Below, piece after piece: positions 23,906-31,722 of a stretch of DNA of 41,691 bases. The first letter of the stretch is position 1. Every line of letters starts with the position of its first letter. Position numbers and translations under genes: made by a program. This stretch comes from Mailhella massiliensis (lineage in GTDB: Bacteria; Desulfobacterota; Desulfovibrionia; Desulfovibrionales; Desulfovibrionaceae): contig NZ_LT706937.1 in NCBI RefSeq assembly GCF_900155525.1, forward strand, positions 1 to 41,691, written 5' to 3'. The notes beneath the pieces are model-generated. The model worked only from the letters and a program-made list of their open reading frames with translations, had not been told where the DNA came from and made no database searches.

Positions 23906-24537
23906 AAACACTTTTTGAAGCGCACGATCTCTGCAGGTGCTACGGTAGTCTGACGGCGCTCTTTCTCCCCTTCTTTTCCATGGAGCAGGGAGAAATCGTG
24001 GTGCTCACCGGAAGAAACGGCAGCGGCAAGTCCACGCTGCTCCGGCTTCTCGCCTTTCTGGAAAAAGCCACCTCCGGCACGCTCTTCTACGGCGGCTCCT
24101 CCGCCGATCCGCGCCGGGAGATCACGCTCCTTCTGCAGGAACCGTACCTCATGAAGGCTTCCGTATACTGGAACGTGACGCTCGGTCTGCGCCTGCGCGG
24201 CATGACGGACAGAAAGATTCTGCGCGAAAAATACAGAGAAGCCATGCTCGCCGTAGGCTTTGCCGACCCCGACCACATGGCCTCACGCGGGCCGGGGGAA
24301 CTTTCCGGTGGAGAGAGGCAGCGCATAGCCCTCGCCTCCCGGATCATTCTTTCCCCCTCCGTGCTGCTTCTTGATGAACCCACTTCCAATGTTGACGAAG
24401 CGAGCGAAAAGGCCATACTGAATATTGTGCGTACGCTTCACGCCCGGGGCGTGAGCGTCGTTTGCGCCACGCACGACAGAGACGTTTCCGCCGCTCTGGA
24501 GGCGAGGGAAGTGGCCCTCGCCGGCAGAAAGTCCTGA
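23902..24537 (+). CDS. tupC: Tungstate ABC transporter, ATPase
   Basis: A 211-residue ABC ATPase. Walker A is GRNGSGKST, the Q-loop LLLQEPYLM, the signature LSGGERQR, Walker B VLLLDEPTSNVD and the H-loop ATHDR. The start at 23902 overlaps the tupB stop (ATGA). No TOBE domain follows the ATPase, so tungstate sensing is left to TunR. The next gene begins 47 bases downstream. Confidence 0.93.
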   Translation: MKTLFEAHDLCRCYGSLTALFLPFFSMEQGEIVVLTGRNGSGKSTLLRLLAFLEKATSGTLFYGGSSADPRREITLLLQEPYLMKASVYWNVTLGLRLRGMTDRKILREKYREAMLAVGFADPDHMASRGPGELSGGERQRIALASRIILSPSVLLLDEPTSNVDEASEKAILNIVRTLHARGVSVVCATHDRDVSAALEAREVALAGRKS

Positions 24538-24584
24538 TCGGGCGCTCCCGGAACAAACCGCCTCTCAAAGGCTTGGAGAACATC

Positions 24585-25040
24585 ATGCGTATCGTTGCCG
24601 TATCCACCAGTACCCGCAAGGGAGAAAAGAAAGTCAACCGCCCCGAAGTCACGCTCGTGGCCAATCACGGCGTGGAAGGCGACGTCCACGCCGACGGCAC
24701 GCACCGCCAGCTCAGCCTGCTGGCCATGGAAGACATTGAATACATGCGCTCCATGGGAGCCGACGTGCATCCCGGCGACTTTGCCGAGAACATCACCACC
24801 GAGGGCGTGGAACTTCACACCTGTCCGCTCGGAACCCGCTTCACCATCGGCGACGACATCGAACTCGTGCTTACCCAGATCGGCAAGGAATGCCACATGG
24901 GCTGCGCCATACGCCAGCAGGTGGGCGACTGCATCATGCCCCGCCGCGGCGTGTTCTGCCGTATTCTGAAAGGCGGCGTGGTCAGGCCCGGCGACAGCTT
25001 CCGCATAAGCTTCCGCCCCCAGGTTCTTCCCACAGCGTGA
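24585..25040 (+). CDS. MOSC-domain protein
   Basis: A 151-residue single MOSC domain. It has the NHGVEGDVHADGTHRQLSLL opening and GDFAENITTEGVEL. A conserved Cys-containing stretch, IGKECHMGCAIRQ, follows, then PRRGVFCRILKGG. MOSC domains handle sulfur in Mo-cofactor chemistry (MOCOS, YiiM, mARC). Stand-alone bacterial ones are often beside moaC or mogA, as here, perhaps for cofactor sulfuration. The start at 24585 has GGAGAA upstream; the frame continues open upstream but that is a shadow of tupC. It ends 13 bases before the moaC-mogA fusion. Confidence 0.88.
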   Translation: MRIVAVSTSTRKGEKKVNRPEVTLVANHGVEGDVHADGTHRQLSLLAMEDIEYMRSMGADVHPGDFAENITTEGVELHTCPLGTRFTIGDDIELVLTQIGKECHMGCAIRQQVGDCIMPRRGVFCRILKGGVVRPGDSFRISFRPQVLPTA

Positions 25041-25053
25041 CGCCGAGGCTCCC

Positions 25054-26091
25054 ATGTCCGATTTCTCCCATCTCGATGCCTCCGGCGCCCCCCGCATGGT
25101 GAACGTGGGCGCAAAGTCCGAAACAAAGCGCACGGCCATAGCCCGCGCCGTGGTGGAACTGAACGCCCATACTCTGGAACTTCTCAAGGCCAAGGCCCTG
25201 CCCAAGGGCGATGTGCTCACCGTGGCCCAGGTGGCGGGCATCATGGCGGCAAAGCGCACTTCCGAACTCATTCCCATGTGCCACCCTCTTGCCATCACCC
25301 ATGCCGACGTGCGCTTCAAGGTGCAGGACGAGCCTCCATCCGTACTGCTGGAAGCCTCTGCCAGCACCACCGGACGCACCGGGGTGGAAATGGAAGCCAT
25401 CATCGCCGCGCAGATAGCCGCGTCCACCATTTACGACATGGTCAAGGCCGTGCAGAAGGATGTGGTCATCCGCGACGTGCGCCTCATCCTGAAATCCGGC
25501 GGCAAGAGCGGACTGTTCAAAACCGACGATCCGCTGCTTTTCGAGGTGGAGGACAGCCCTCTTCCCGCCCCGCGTCCCGCCCCCGAAGCATGGAACGGGG
25601 AAGGCCTTGCCGTGGCCTGCATCACCTTGTCGGACAAGGGCTATGCCGGGGAAAGAGTCGATGAAAGCGGCCCCGCCCTCATGGACATGCTCTCCGCCCT
25701 GAATCCTGCGAAAAAGGAACTCTTCCTTCTGCCGGACGACCCGCGAGCCCTGCGCAAGCTGGTGAAGGATCTCGCCTCATCGGGCTGGGGACTCATCGTC
25801 AGCACTGGCGGCACCGGTCTTTCTCCGCGGGACTTCACGCCCGAAGCGCTTCTGCCCGTACTGGAGCGCCGCCTTCCCGGCTTTGAACAGGTCATGTTCT
25901 CCGAAGGGCTTTCGCATACGCCCCGGGCCGTGCTGTCGCGCTGCCTTGCTGGCACGCTGGGCAGAACCATGGTGCTGGCGCTGCCCGGAAGCCGCCGCGC
26001 CGCGGCGGAGAACCTCGCCTCCCTGCTGCCCGTGCTGCCCCATGCGCTGGAAAAGCTGAACGGCGACATGAGCGACTGCGGGAGAAAATGA
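25054..26091 (+). CDS. Bifunctional MoaC-MogA fusion
   Basis: A 345-residue fusion of two Moco steps. Residues 1-~160 are MoaC (cyclic pyranopterin monophosphate synthase): PRMVNVGAKSETKRTA, AAKRTSELIPMCHPL and GVEMEAIIAAQIA. A Pro-rich linker (PLPAPRPAPEAW) leads to residues ~185-345, a MogA/MoaB domain (MPT adenylyltransferase) with ITLSDKGYAGERVDESGP, VSTGGTGLSPRDFTPEA and LPGSRRAAAENL. The two steps are not consecutive in the pathway, so the fusion probably serves co-expression. moaA starts one base after the stop codon. Confidence 0.93.
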   Translation: MSDFSHLDASGAPRMVNVGAKSETKRTAIARAVVELNAHTLELLKAKALPKGDVLTVAQVAGIMAAKRTSELIPMCHPLAITHADVRFKVQDEPPSVLLEASASTTGRTGVEMEAIIAAQIAASTIYDMVKAVQKDVVIRDVRLILKSGGKSGLFKTDDPLLFEVEDSPLPAPRPAPEAWNGEGLAVACITLSDKGYAGERVDESGPALMDMLSALNPAKKELFLLPDDPRALRKLVKDLASSGWGLIVSTGGTGLSPRDFTPEALLPVLERRLPGFEQVMFSEGLSHTPRAVLSRCLAGTLGRTMVLALPGSRRAAAENLASLLPVLPHALEKLNGDMSDCGRK

Positions 26092-26092
26092 C

Positions 26093-27148
26093 ATGCCTGA
26101 AGCCATGGATGATTCTCCCGCCCTGCTCGTCGACGGTCACGGAAGGGAAGTGCGCTACCTGCGCATTTCCGTGACCGACCGCTGCAACCTCTGCTGCCGC
26201 TACTGCCGCGACGAGGATATCCCCTTTATTCCCCATGAACGCATCCTGCGCTTTGAGGAAATCGAAAAAATCATCGGTCTCGCCGTGGAACTCGGCGTGC
26301 ACAAGCTCCGTTTCACCGGCGGAGAGCCCTTTGCCAGAAAAGGCTTTCTGGATTTTCTCGTCGGGATTCACGAACGCTTCCCGCATACGGCCCTGAAGCT
26401 GACCACCAACGGCACGCTTCTTGAACCTGCGCTGGATACGCTGAAAAAACTCGGCGTTTCGGTCAACCTCTCCCTCGATACGCTGGACAGGGAAAAATAC
26501 GCCTCGGTCACCGGCAGGGACATGCTCCCCACGGTGCTCGAGAACATGCACCGTATGCTGGACATGGGCATTCCCCTGAAGATCAACGCCGTGGCCATGC
26601 GCGGCGTCAACGACGACGAACTTCCCGCTCTGGCGTCTCTCGCCATGGAATGGCCTGTGGACGTCCGCTTCATCGAGTTCATGCCCATGGGGGACGCCAC
26701 CATCTGGTCGAAGAACCTGTTCTGGAGCGCAGCCGATATTCTGGACTCCGCCCGCAGACACTGGGAACTCATGCCCGTGACGCTCCGTCGCAAAGACGGC
26801 GACCAGAGTGAGGGCAAGGCCGCCGAGGAGCGCGGCCCGGCGAAACTGTGGAAGCTCATCGCCGAAGACGGTACCGTTTCCCGGGGGAGCTTCGGGCTCA
26901 TCACCTCCGTCACGCAGAGCTTCTGCCGTTCCTGCAACCGCCTGCGCCTCACGGCCGAGGGAAACCTCCGCACCTGCCTTTTCGACGATACGGAATACCC
27001 CATCCGCGACGTGCTGCGTGAAAAGGGACTCGACGAGGTACGCCGCATCATGATGGATGCCGTGGCCCGCAAGCCCATAGGCGCGGAAATCCTTGCCGCA
27101 AGCCACGGTCCCGTGGCGCATAAGAGAATGTCCGCCATAGGGGGATGA
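26093..27148 (+). CDS. moaA: GTP 3',8-cyclase (radical SAM)
   Basis: A 351-residue enzyme performing the first step of pterin cofactor synthesis; it cyclises GTP using SAM. The radical SAM cluster is C31-x3-C35-x2-C38 (TDRCNLCCRYC), followed by FTGGEPFARKGF. The second, substrate-binding cluster is SFCRSCNRLRLTAEGNLRTC, and the catalytic Gly-Gly tail (SAIGG) is present. It releases 5'-deoxyadenosine, the compound the mtn cluster in this window can salvage. It is the last gene of the tunR operon, followed by a bidirectional terminator. Confidence 0.96.
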   Translation: MPEAMDDSPALLVDGHGREVRYLRISVTDRCNLCCRYCRDEDIPFIPHERILRFEEIEKIIGLAVELGVHKLRFTGGEPFARKGFLDFLVGIHERFPHTALKLTTNGTLLEPALDTLKKLGVSVNLSLDTLDREKYASVTGRDMLPTVLENMHRMLDMGIPLKINAVAMRGVNDDELPALASLAMEWPVDVRFIEFMPMGDATIWSKNLFWSAADILDSARRHWELMPVTLRRKDGDQSEGKAAEERGPAKLWKLIAEDGTVSRGSFGLITSVTQSFCRSCNRLRLTAEGNLRTCLFDDTEYPIRDVLREKGLDEVRRIMMDAVARKPIGAEILAASHGPVAHKRMSAIGG

Positions 27149-27164
27149 AGCAACCCAGAATCGA

Positions 27165-27202
27165 AAAAGCAGGCTCTCCTCTTTCAGGGAGAGCCTGCTT
27201 TT
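27165..27202. terminator. Bidirectional terminator between moaA and lysR
   Basis: A perfect 15-bp stem, AAAAGCAGGCTCTCC with GGAGAGCCTGCTTTT, and an 8-base loop. On the plus strand TTTTATTTT follows; on the minus strand TTTTTCG. It serves both convergent genes. Confidence 0.9.
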
Positions 27203-27220
27203 ATTTTCCGCAAAAAAACT

Positions 27221-28144
27221 CTACAGCCGCTCCTGCCGGTACACCTCACGAAAACTTTCCATGATGGCCTTCTCCACGGGGGAAAGCCTGTCCTCACGCG
27301 GATAGACAAGACAGTTCAATCCCGGCATGGGATAATCTTCTACAAACAGACCTTTCAGACTGCCCTCGGGAATATTGGGATTGCGCGCGACACTGACGGG
27401 AAACACGGCGGCCACCGTGTCGTCGCGCAGAATAATGTTCAAAAGGCTCTCCTGCTTGGAACCATAGTACGGCGCGTGCTGGCGGGAAAAATACTGGTAT
27501 ATGCCGCTGTAAAAAAAAGCATGATCGTCGTTGGGGTAGAGCGCTGCGGTGAACTGCCCCAGATCTTCCGTTCTCAGCATCCCCCGTGAGGCCAGAGGAT
27601 GGCGGCTGTTGACGATGACCGCATAATCGTCCGCTCCCATGACTTCCACGCGCATACTGCTCTTTTCCAGAACAAGACGGCGATTTTCCAGCTCTTCCGG
27701 CGGCAGAGCTCCGCAAAGTCCGATCATGGAATCCTCCATCACCATATGCATGAGCTCATCTTTCTTCCTTTCATGCAGCTCAATGGCTACATTGGGATAC
27801 TTTTCCTTAAGCGACAGAACGGCCTTGCCCAGAATAAGGTTGATCATGGAACTGGTGCCAGCTATCCGTATGGGCAGTCTGGCGGCACTGTCGTCATCCA
27901 TGAATTGCGCCCATCTGGAGCAGATGTCCACGATGCGCTGAACGTCATCGAGTATGGCTTCCCCCTGCGGGGTAAGACTGACGCCGGACTTCGAGCGGCT
28001 GAATACGGAAAAACCAAGACTCTTCTCCAGAGAGTTCATGGAAGCAAGCAGGGACTGTTGAGTGATATCGAGCTGCAGGGCGGCCTTGTTGATGGAACCG
28101 CAGCGAGCGATTTTCAAAAAATACCTGAACTGCCGTATTGTCAT
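27221..28144 (-). CDS. LysR-family transcriptional regulator
   Basis: A 307-residue LTTR. The N-terminal winged HTH is typical (MTIRQFRYFLKIARCGSINKAALQLDITQQSLLASMNSLEKSLG), followed by a substrate-binding domain (ISM... GTSSMINLILGKAVLSLKEKYP, PLASRGMLRTEDL, TVAAVFPVSVA). The start at 28144 is favoured, as the protein then opens with the usual LTTR helix and AGGCGG lies 8 bases upstream; an ATG at 28171 adds nine residues. It is divergent from the reductase-TRAP operon and most likely its activator. The co-inducer is unknown, perhaps the transported compound. Confidence 0.88.
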   Translation of the reverse strand: MTIRQFRYFLKIARCGSINKAALQLDITQQSLLASMNSLEKSLGFSVFSRSKSGVSLTPQGEAILDDVQRIVDICSRWAQFMDDDSAARLPIRIAGTSSMINLILGKAVLSLKEKYPNVAIELHERKKDELMHMVMEDSMIGLCGALPPEELENRRLVLEKSSMRVEVMGADDYAVIVNSRHPLASRGMLRTEDLGQFTAALYPNDDHAFFYSGIYQYFSRQHAPYYGSKQESLLNIILRDDTVAAVFPVSVARNPNIPEGSLKGLFVEDYPMPGLNCLVYPREDRLSPVEKAIMESFREVYRQERL

Positions 28145-28293
28145 ACCTGATGCCGCCTTATTTCTCTTCATGGCATCGCGTCAGCAACGGAAGCCATACA
28201 CCGTGCACCCCATGATGCTCCACCAGTGTCGAGAAAATTTTCCCAAAAAAATTCTGGCCCGGAATATACTCGTAATAAAATAAAAAAATATAT

Positions 28294-28310
28294 TATATCA
28301 AAGTGATATA
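28294..28310. promoter_or_regulatory. Candidate LysR operator
   Basis: TATATCA-AAG-TGATATA, a perfect 7-bp inverted repeat containing a T-N11-A LTTR box. A likely -10, TATAGC, lies at 28332-28337, which puts the palindrome centre near -42 of the reductase promoter, a usual activation site. A clear -35 is lacking, as in activator-dependent promoters. Confidence 0.6.
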
Positions 28311-28372
28311 TTCGTTACAGCTTTTTACCTGTATAGCGTCACAACTTTCATCTTCTATGCCTGGTCCCCCAA

Positions 28373-28394
28373 CATTGTTACGAAAGAAACAATG
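28373..28394. promoter_or_regulatory. Second inverted repeat in the reductase leader
   Basis: CATTGTT-N8-AACAATG, 51 bases before the reductase start and downstream of the presumed start point. It could be a second operator or an mRNA hairpin in the 5' leader. Confidence 0.4.
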
Positions 28395-28445
28395 CTAGCA
28401 GAGTCAGATCCGACCGACCACCATTTTCTCAAGGAGAGTATATCC

Positions 28446-30479
28446 ATGAGTTCTCCGGTTTACAAGCAGCTCTACCCGCATCTGTTCAGTCCTCTTACCG
28501 TCGGCGGCGCAACATTTAAAAACCGCATTTTCGTCGCCCCCACACATACGCCCTTTTCTGCAGGAGTGAACAATCTGATGACTCCGGAAGGAATGCGCTA
28601 CTACGGCGGCTTCGCCAAAGGCGGCGCCGGAGCCGTGCATATTGGCGAATCGCTGCTGGACAGGGTCAACAGCGCGGCACACGACAGTCACCTGAACATC
28701 ATAGATGAGGAATGTCTCAAAACCTACAATACCTATAACGAATACTGTCACATTTTCGGAGCCAAGACCTCCATAGAATTCAACCACAGCGGGCATTTCG
28801 CCATGCCTGCCTTCGGCGACGGCCGTGATCCCATGTCGGCCATGGATATGGACATGCCGAGCGGCGTGCATGTACGCGCCATGAACGAGGACGACATGGA
28901 CTATGTGGCGCATATCTATTGCAAGGCCGCAAATATGGCCAAACGCGCCGGCTTCGACATGATCCTGCTCCACTATGGTCACGGCTGGCTCATGGGCGGC
29001 TTTCTTTCTCCCATTCTGAACAGGCGTACGGACAAGTACGGCGGCAGCGTGGAAAACCGTATGCGCTTTCCGCTCATGGTGCTCGAACGTGTGCGCAAAA
29101 CCGTCGGCAAAGACTTCCTCATCGAAGTGCGTCTGAGCGGCGATGAATGTGTGCCTGAAGGCATACAGATAGAAGATACCATAGAAAACGTGCGCATGCT
29201 GCAGGACTACGCCAGCATTGTGCATATCTCCACAGGCAACCGCTTCGTTCCGTTCAGCCGGGCCATCATGCACCCCACGCACTTCATCGAGGAAGGGCAC
29301 AACGTACATCTTGCGGCAAGGGTGAAGAACACGCCCGACATTCATATCCCCATCGGTACTCTGGGCGGCATCGACACTCCCGAATTTGCGGAAAAGGTTC
29401 TGGCTGAAGGCAAGGCCGACTATGTGCTTATGGCACGCGGCTGGATAGCGGACCCCGACTGGGCAAACAAGGCCCGCTGCGGCAAGGCGGAAGATATACG
29501 TCCCTGCATCCGCTGCATGCACTGTCTGGACATTCCTCTGGGCAAACGCAATACAAGTCTGCACAATATCGCGGACATTTTCGATGAGTTCCCCACCACC
29601 ACGCGGCGCGCAGAATGCGCGGTGAACGTGTATCACGGCAACGGCCAGTGCCGTCTGGATCTGCCTCCGGCAAAAAGCAAAAAGAAGGTAGTCGTCATCG
29701 GCGGAGGCGTTGCAGGCCTGAATGCGGCGCTTACGGCATGCGAACGCGGACATGAAGTCGTACTCTTTGAAAAGTCCGACACTCTGGGAGGCCAGCTCTC
29801 CATCTACGCCCCGGCCATGTGGTTCAAGATCGACAATATGGAACATTACCGCCGTTACCTGGAAATACAGGTGCGCAAAGCCGCCATACGCCTCCATCTC
29901 GGCGAGGAGGCCACTCCCGAACGCGTAGCCGCGGAGTCCCCGGACGCCGTCATCGTCGCCGTAGGCGCACAGCCTCTGCTGCCTCCCATTCCGGGCCTGA
30001 ACGCCCCCCACGTGTTCACCGCCATGAACATACTCGGCCATGAAAAGGAAAAACTTCCCGGCATCCGCACTGCCGTCATCGGCGGGGGGATGGTGGGCTG
30101 TGAAGTCGCACTCCAGCTTTCTCACCTCGGTTACACGGTGGATATCGTGGAAATGGCTCCCATGCTGGCTCCCGACGGCATCTATACCGAACGCGTCCAT
30201 ACTCTGCACCTCATGGACAACGACCCGAACATCACTTCTCATGTTTCCACCCGCTGCGTGGAAATCGAAAAGGACAAGATCGTTGTGGAAACGTCGGAAG
30301 GCGTCGAAACCATCCGGGCCGATGCCGTCATCATCTGCACGGGAATGAAATCCCTTGACGAGGAGGCCCGGCAATTCGACGACCTGGCCTTCGACGTCAT
30401 CCATGTAGGCGACTGTAAAAAGGTGGGCACCGTAGCCGACGCCACGGCGGCCGGATATGACGCAGCCGCAGTACTTTAA
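28446..30479 (+). CDS. Old-yellow-enzyme/enoate-reductase-like flavin Fe-S oxidoreductase
   Basis: A 677-residue soluble protein of the 2,4-dienoyl-CoA reductase / BaiCD / trimethylamine dehydrogenase family. Residues 1-~345 are an FMN TIM barrel, with HYGHGWLMGGFLSPILN and RRTDKYGGSVENRMRF near the active site. A cluster region follows, C354-x2-C357-x2-C360, with the next Cys at 391 (AECAVN); the usual spacing is C-x2-C-x3-C-x11-C, so it is altered and has an insertion. Residues ~410-677 are an FAD/NAD(P)H module (KVVVIGGGVAGLNAAL, TAVIGGGMVGCEVALQL). Family chemistry is NADH-driven reduction of an activated C=C bond. The RBS is AAGGAGAG. It heads an operon with a TRAP transporter. Substrate unknown. 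Confidence 0.88.
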   Translation: MSSPVYKQLYPHLFSPLTVGGATFKNRIFVAPTHTPFSAGVNNLMTPEGMRYYGGFAKGGAGAVHIGESLLDRVNSAAHDSHLNIIDEECLKTYNTYNEYCHIFGAKTSIEFNHSGHFAMPAFGDGRDPMSAMDMDMPSGVHVRAMNEDDMDYVAHIYCKAANMAKRAGFDMILLHYGHGWLMGGFLSPILNRRTDKYGGSVENRMRFPLMVLERVRKTVGKDFLIEVRLSGDECVPEGIQIEDTIENVRMLQDYASIVHISTGNRFVPFSRAIMHPTHFIEEGHNVHLAARVKNTPDIHIPIGTLGGIDTPEFAEKVLAEGKADYVLMARGWIADPDWANKARCGKAEDIRPCIRCMHCLDIPLGKRNTSLHNIADIFDEFPTTTRRAECAVNVYHGNGQCRLDLPPAKSKKKVVVIGGGVAGLNAALTACERGHEVVLFEKSDTLGGQLSIYAPAMWFKIDNMEHYRRYLEIQVRKAAIRLHLGEEATPERVAAESPDAVIVAVGAQPLLPPIPGLNAPHVFTAMNILGHEKEKLPGIRTAVIGGGMVGCEVALQLSHLGYTVDIVEMAPMLAPDGIYTERVHTLHLMDNDPNITSHVSTRCVEIEKDKIVVETSEGVETIRADAVIICTGMKSLDEEARQFDDLAFDVIHVGDCKKVGTVADATAAGYDAAAVL

Positions 30480-30562
30480 AGTTTCTCCTGGCGTGCTGCG
30501 CACCATGCCATGGCAGAGGACGCAGTACGCCCTTTCCCAGTTTTGAGAATACGGAGGTCTCT

Positions 30563-31618
30563 ATGAACAAGCGCTTCCTCATTGCTCTGGCAGCCACAGT
30601 GGCGTTCAGCTTTACCCTGCCCATAGCCTCACAGGCGAAGACCTGGAACCTGCGTTTTACAGGATCAGACTTCGAATCCCACCCCAGCGTAACCAACGGT
30701 CTTCTGCCCTGGCTCAAGGAAATTGAAAAAGCCACCAACGGGCAGGTAAAAATACGTTACTTCAATCCCAACACCATCTGCCCGGTAAACGAAATCGTTA
30801 CCTCCATCGAAAGCGGCGCCATCGATATGGGTGCCATTGACCATGCGCGCAACACCGGCCGTTTTCCTCTGCACGATGTCTTCCTGCTTCCCCTTATTAC
30901 AGGAAATTCCACAGCTCAGGGGGTGACGGCATGGCGCGTATTCCAGTCCTCGCCCCTGCTGCAGAAAGAAATGGCATCCGTCAAGGTCCTCGGATACTGG
31001 GGAGGCGGCTCCATGCAGATCATGACCAAGGAAAAGCCCGTCACAAAGCTTGAAGATATGAAGGGGCTGCGCATGACGTGCATGAGCAAACCCTTTGCCG
31101 ACGCCGTGCAGGCGCTGGACGCCAACCCCATCACTGTTCCTCTTCCCGACATCTACATGACGCTCTCGCGCAATTCTGCCGACTCCGCCCTCTTTTCCCT
31201 GCTGGCCTCCGGCTCCATCAAGATCCAGGATATCATCAAGCACATCACCTTGGTGAGCCTCTGCAAGGACATCCGCTTCGTCGGCATCAACAAGGATCTG
31301 TGGGACAGCTTCCCCCCGGATATTCAGAAGGCCATTGAAAGCACCTGCTGCAGCGAGTCCTGGGCGGCCCGCATGTCCGGTGTCATGGATGAAGGCGACG
31401 TTTCCGGCAGAGAACTTCTTACCAAGGCAGGAGCCAAATTCTATACTCTGGACGATGCAGAATACGAACGCTGGGTCAAGGCCTGCGCACCTCTGGATCA
31501 GGCATGGATAAACAAGGTTGTAGAACTCGGCATTGCCGAAAAAGATGCGAGGGCACTGCTTGAACAGGTCCGCAAGGTAGGCGCGGAAGTAACCAACTCT
31601 CTGTCAAAGCCCCGGTAA
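30563..31618 (+). CDS. dctP: TRAP transporter substrate-binding protein (DctP family)
   Basis: A 351-residue periplasmic protein with a signal peptide (MNKRFLIALAATVAFSF to SQA) and DctP/DctP7-like body: PWLKEIEKATNGQVKIRYF, VTSIESGAIDMGAI, and LEDMKGLRMTCMSKPFADAVQALDANP. In most DctP proteins the last motif reads GLKIR, the Arg making a salt bridge to the ligand carboxylate; here the aligned residue is Thr. The ligand may thus lack a standard carboxylate or bind differently. The RBS is GGAGG. It lies 83 bases after the reductase gene and is followed by a 15-bp hairpin before the permease. Confidence 0.9.
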   Translation: MNKRFLIALAATVAFSFTLPIASQAKTWNLRFTGSDFESHPSVTNGLLPWLKEIEKATNGQVKIRYFNPNTICPVNEIVTSIESGAIDMGAIDHARNTGRFPLHDVFLLPLITGNSTAQGVTAWRVFQSSPLLQKEMASVKVLGYWGGGSMQIMTKEKPVTKLEDMKGLRMTCMSKPFADAVQALDANPITVPLPDIYMTLSRNSADSALFSLLASGSIKIQDIIKHITLVSLCKDIRFVGINKDLWDSFPPDIQKAIESTCCSESWAARMSGVMDEGDVSGRELLTKAGAKFYTLDDAEYERWVKACAPLDQAWINKVVELGIAEKDARALLEQVRKVGAEVTNSLSKPR

Positions 31619-31632
31619 TCCCTTCTCCCCTC

Positions 31633-31671
31633 TTTTCTGTCCCGGAATGATCGCATTTCCGGGACAGAAAA
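31633..31671 (+). other. Intercistronic stem-loop between dctP and dctQM
   Basis: A perfect 15-bp stem, TTTTCTGTCCCGGAA with TTCCGGGACAGAAAA, and a 9-base loop. No T-tract follows on the plus strand. Like the AOR and tupA hairpins, it follows the gene whose product is needed in excess. Confidence 0.75.
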
Positions 31672-31722
31672 GATATCCGCATGCTGCATCCGAAACCAAC
31701 AACACCGCAAGGGAGGATAATC

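Noticed and set aside
28404-30506. 700-codon open frame on the minus strand
   Set aside because: Antisense shadow of the flavin oxidoreductase, which has unmistakable FMN, Fe-S and FAD motifs.
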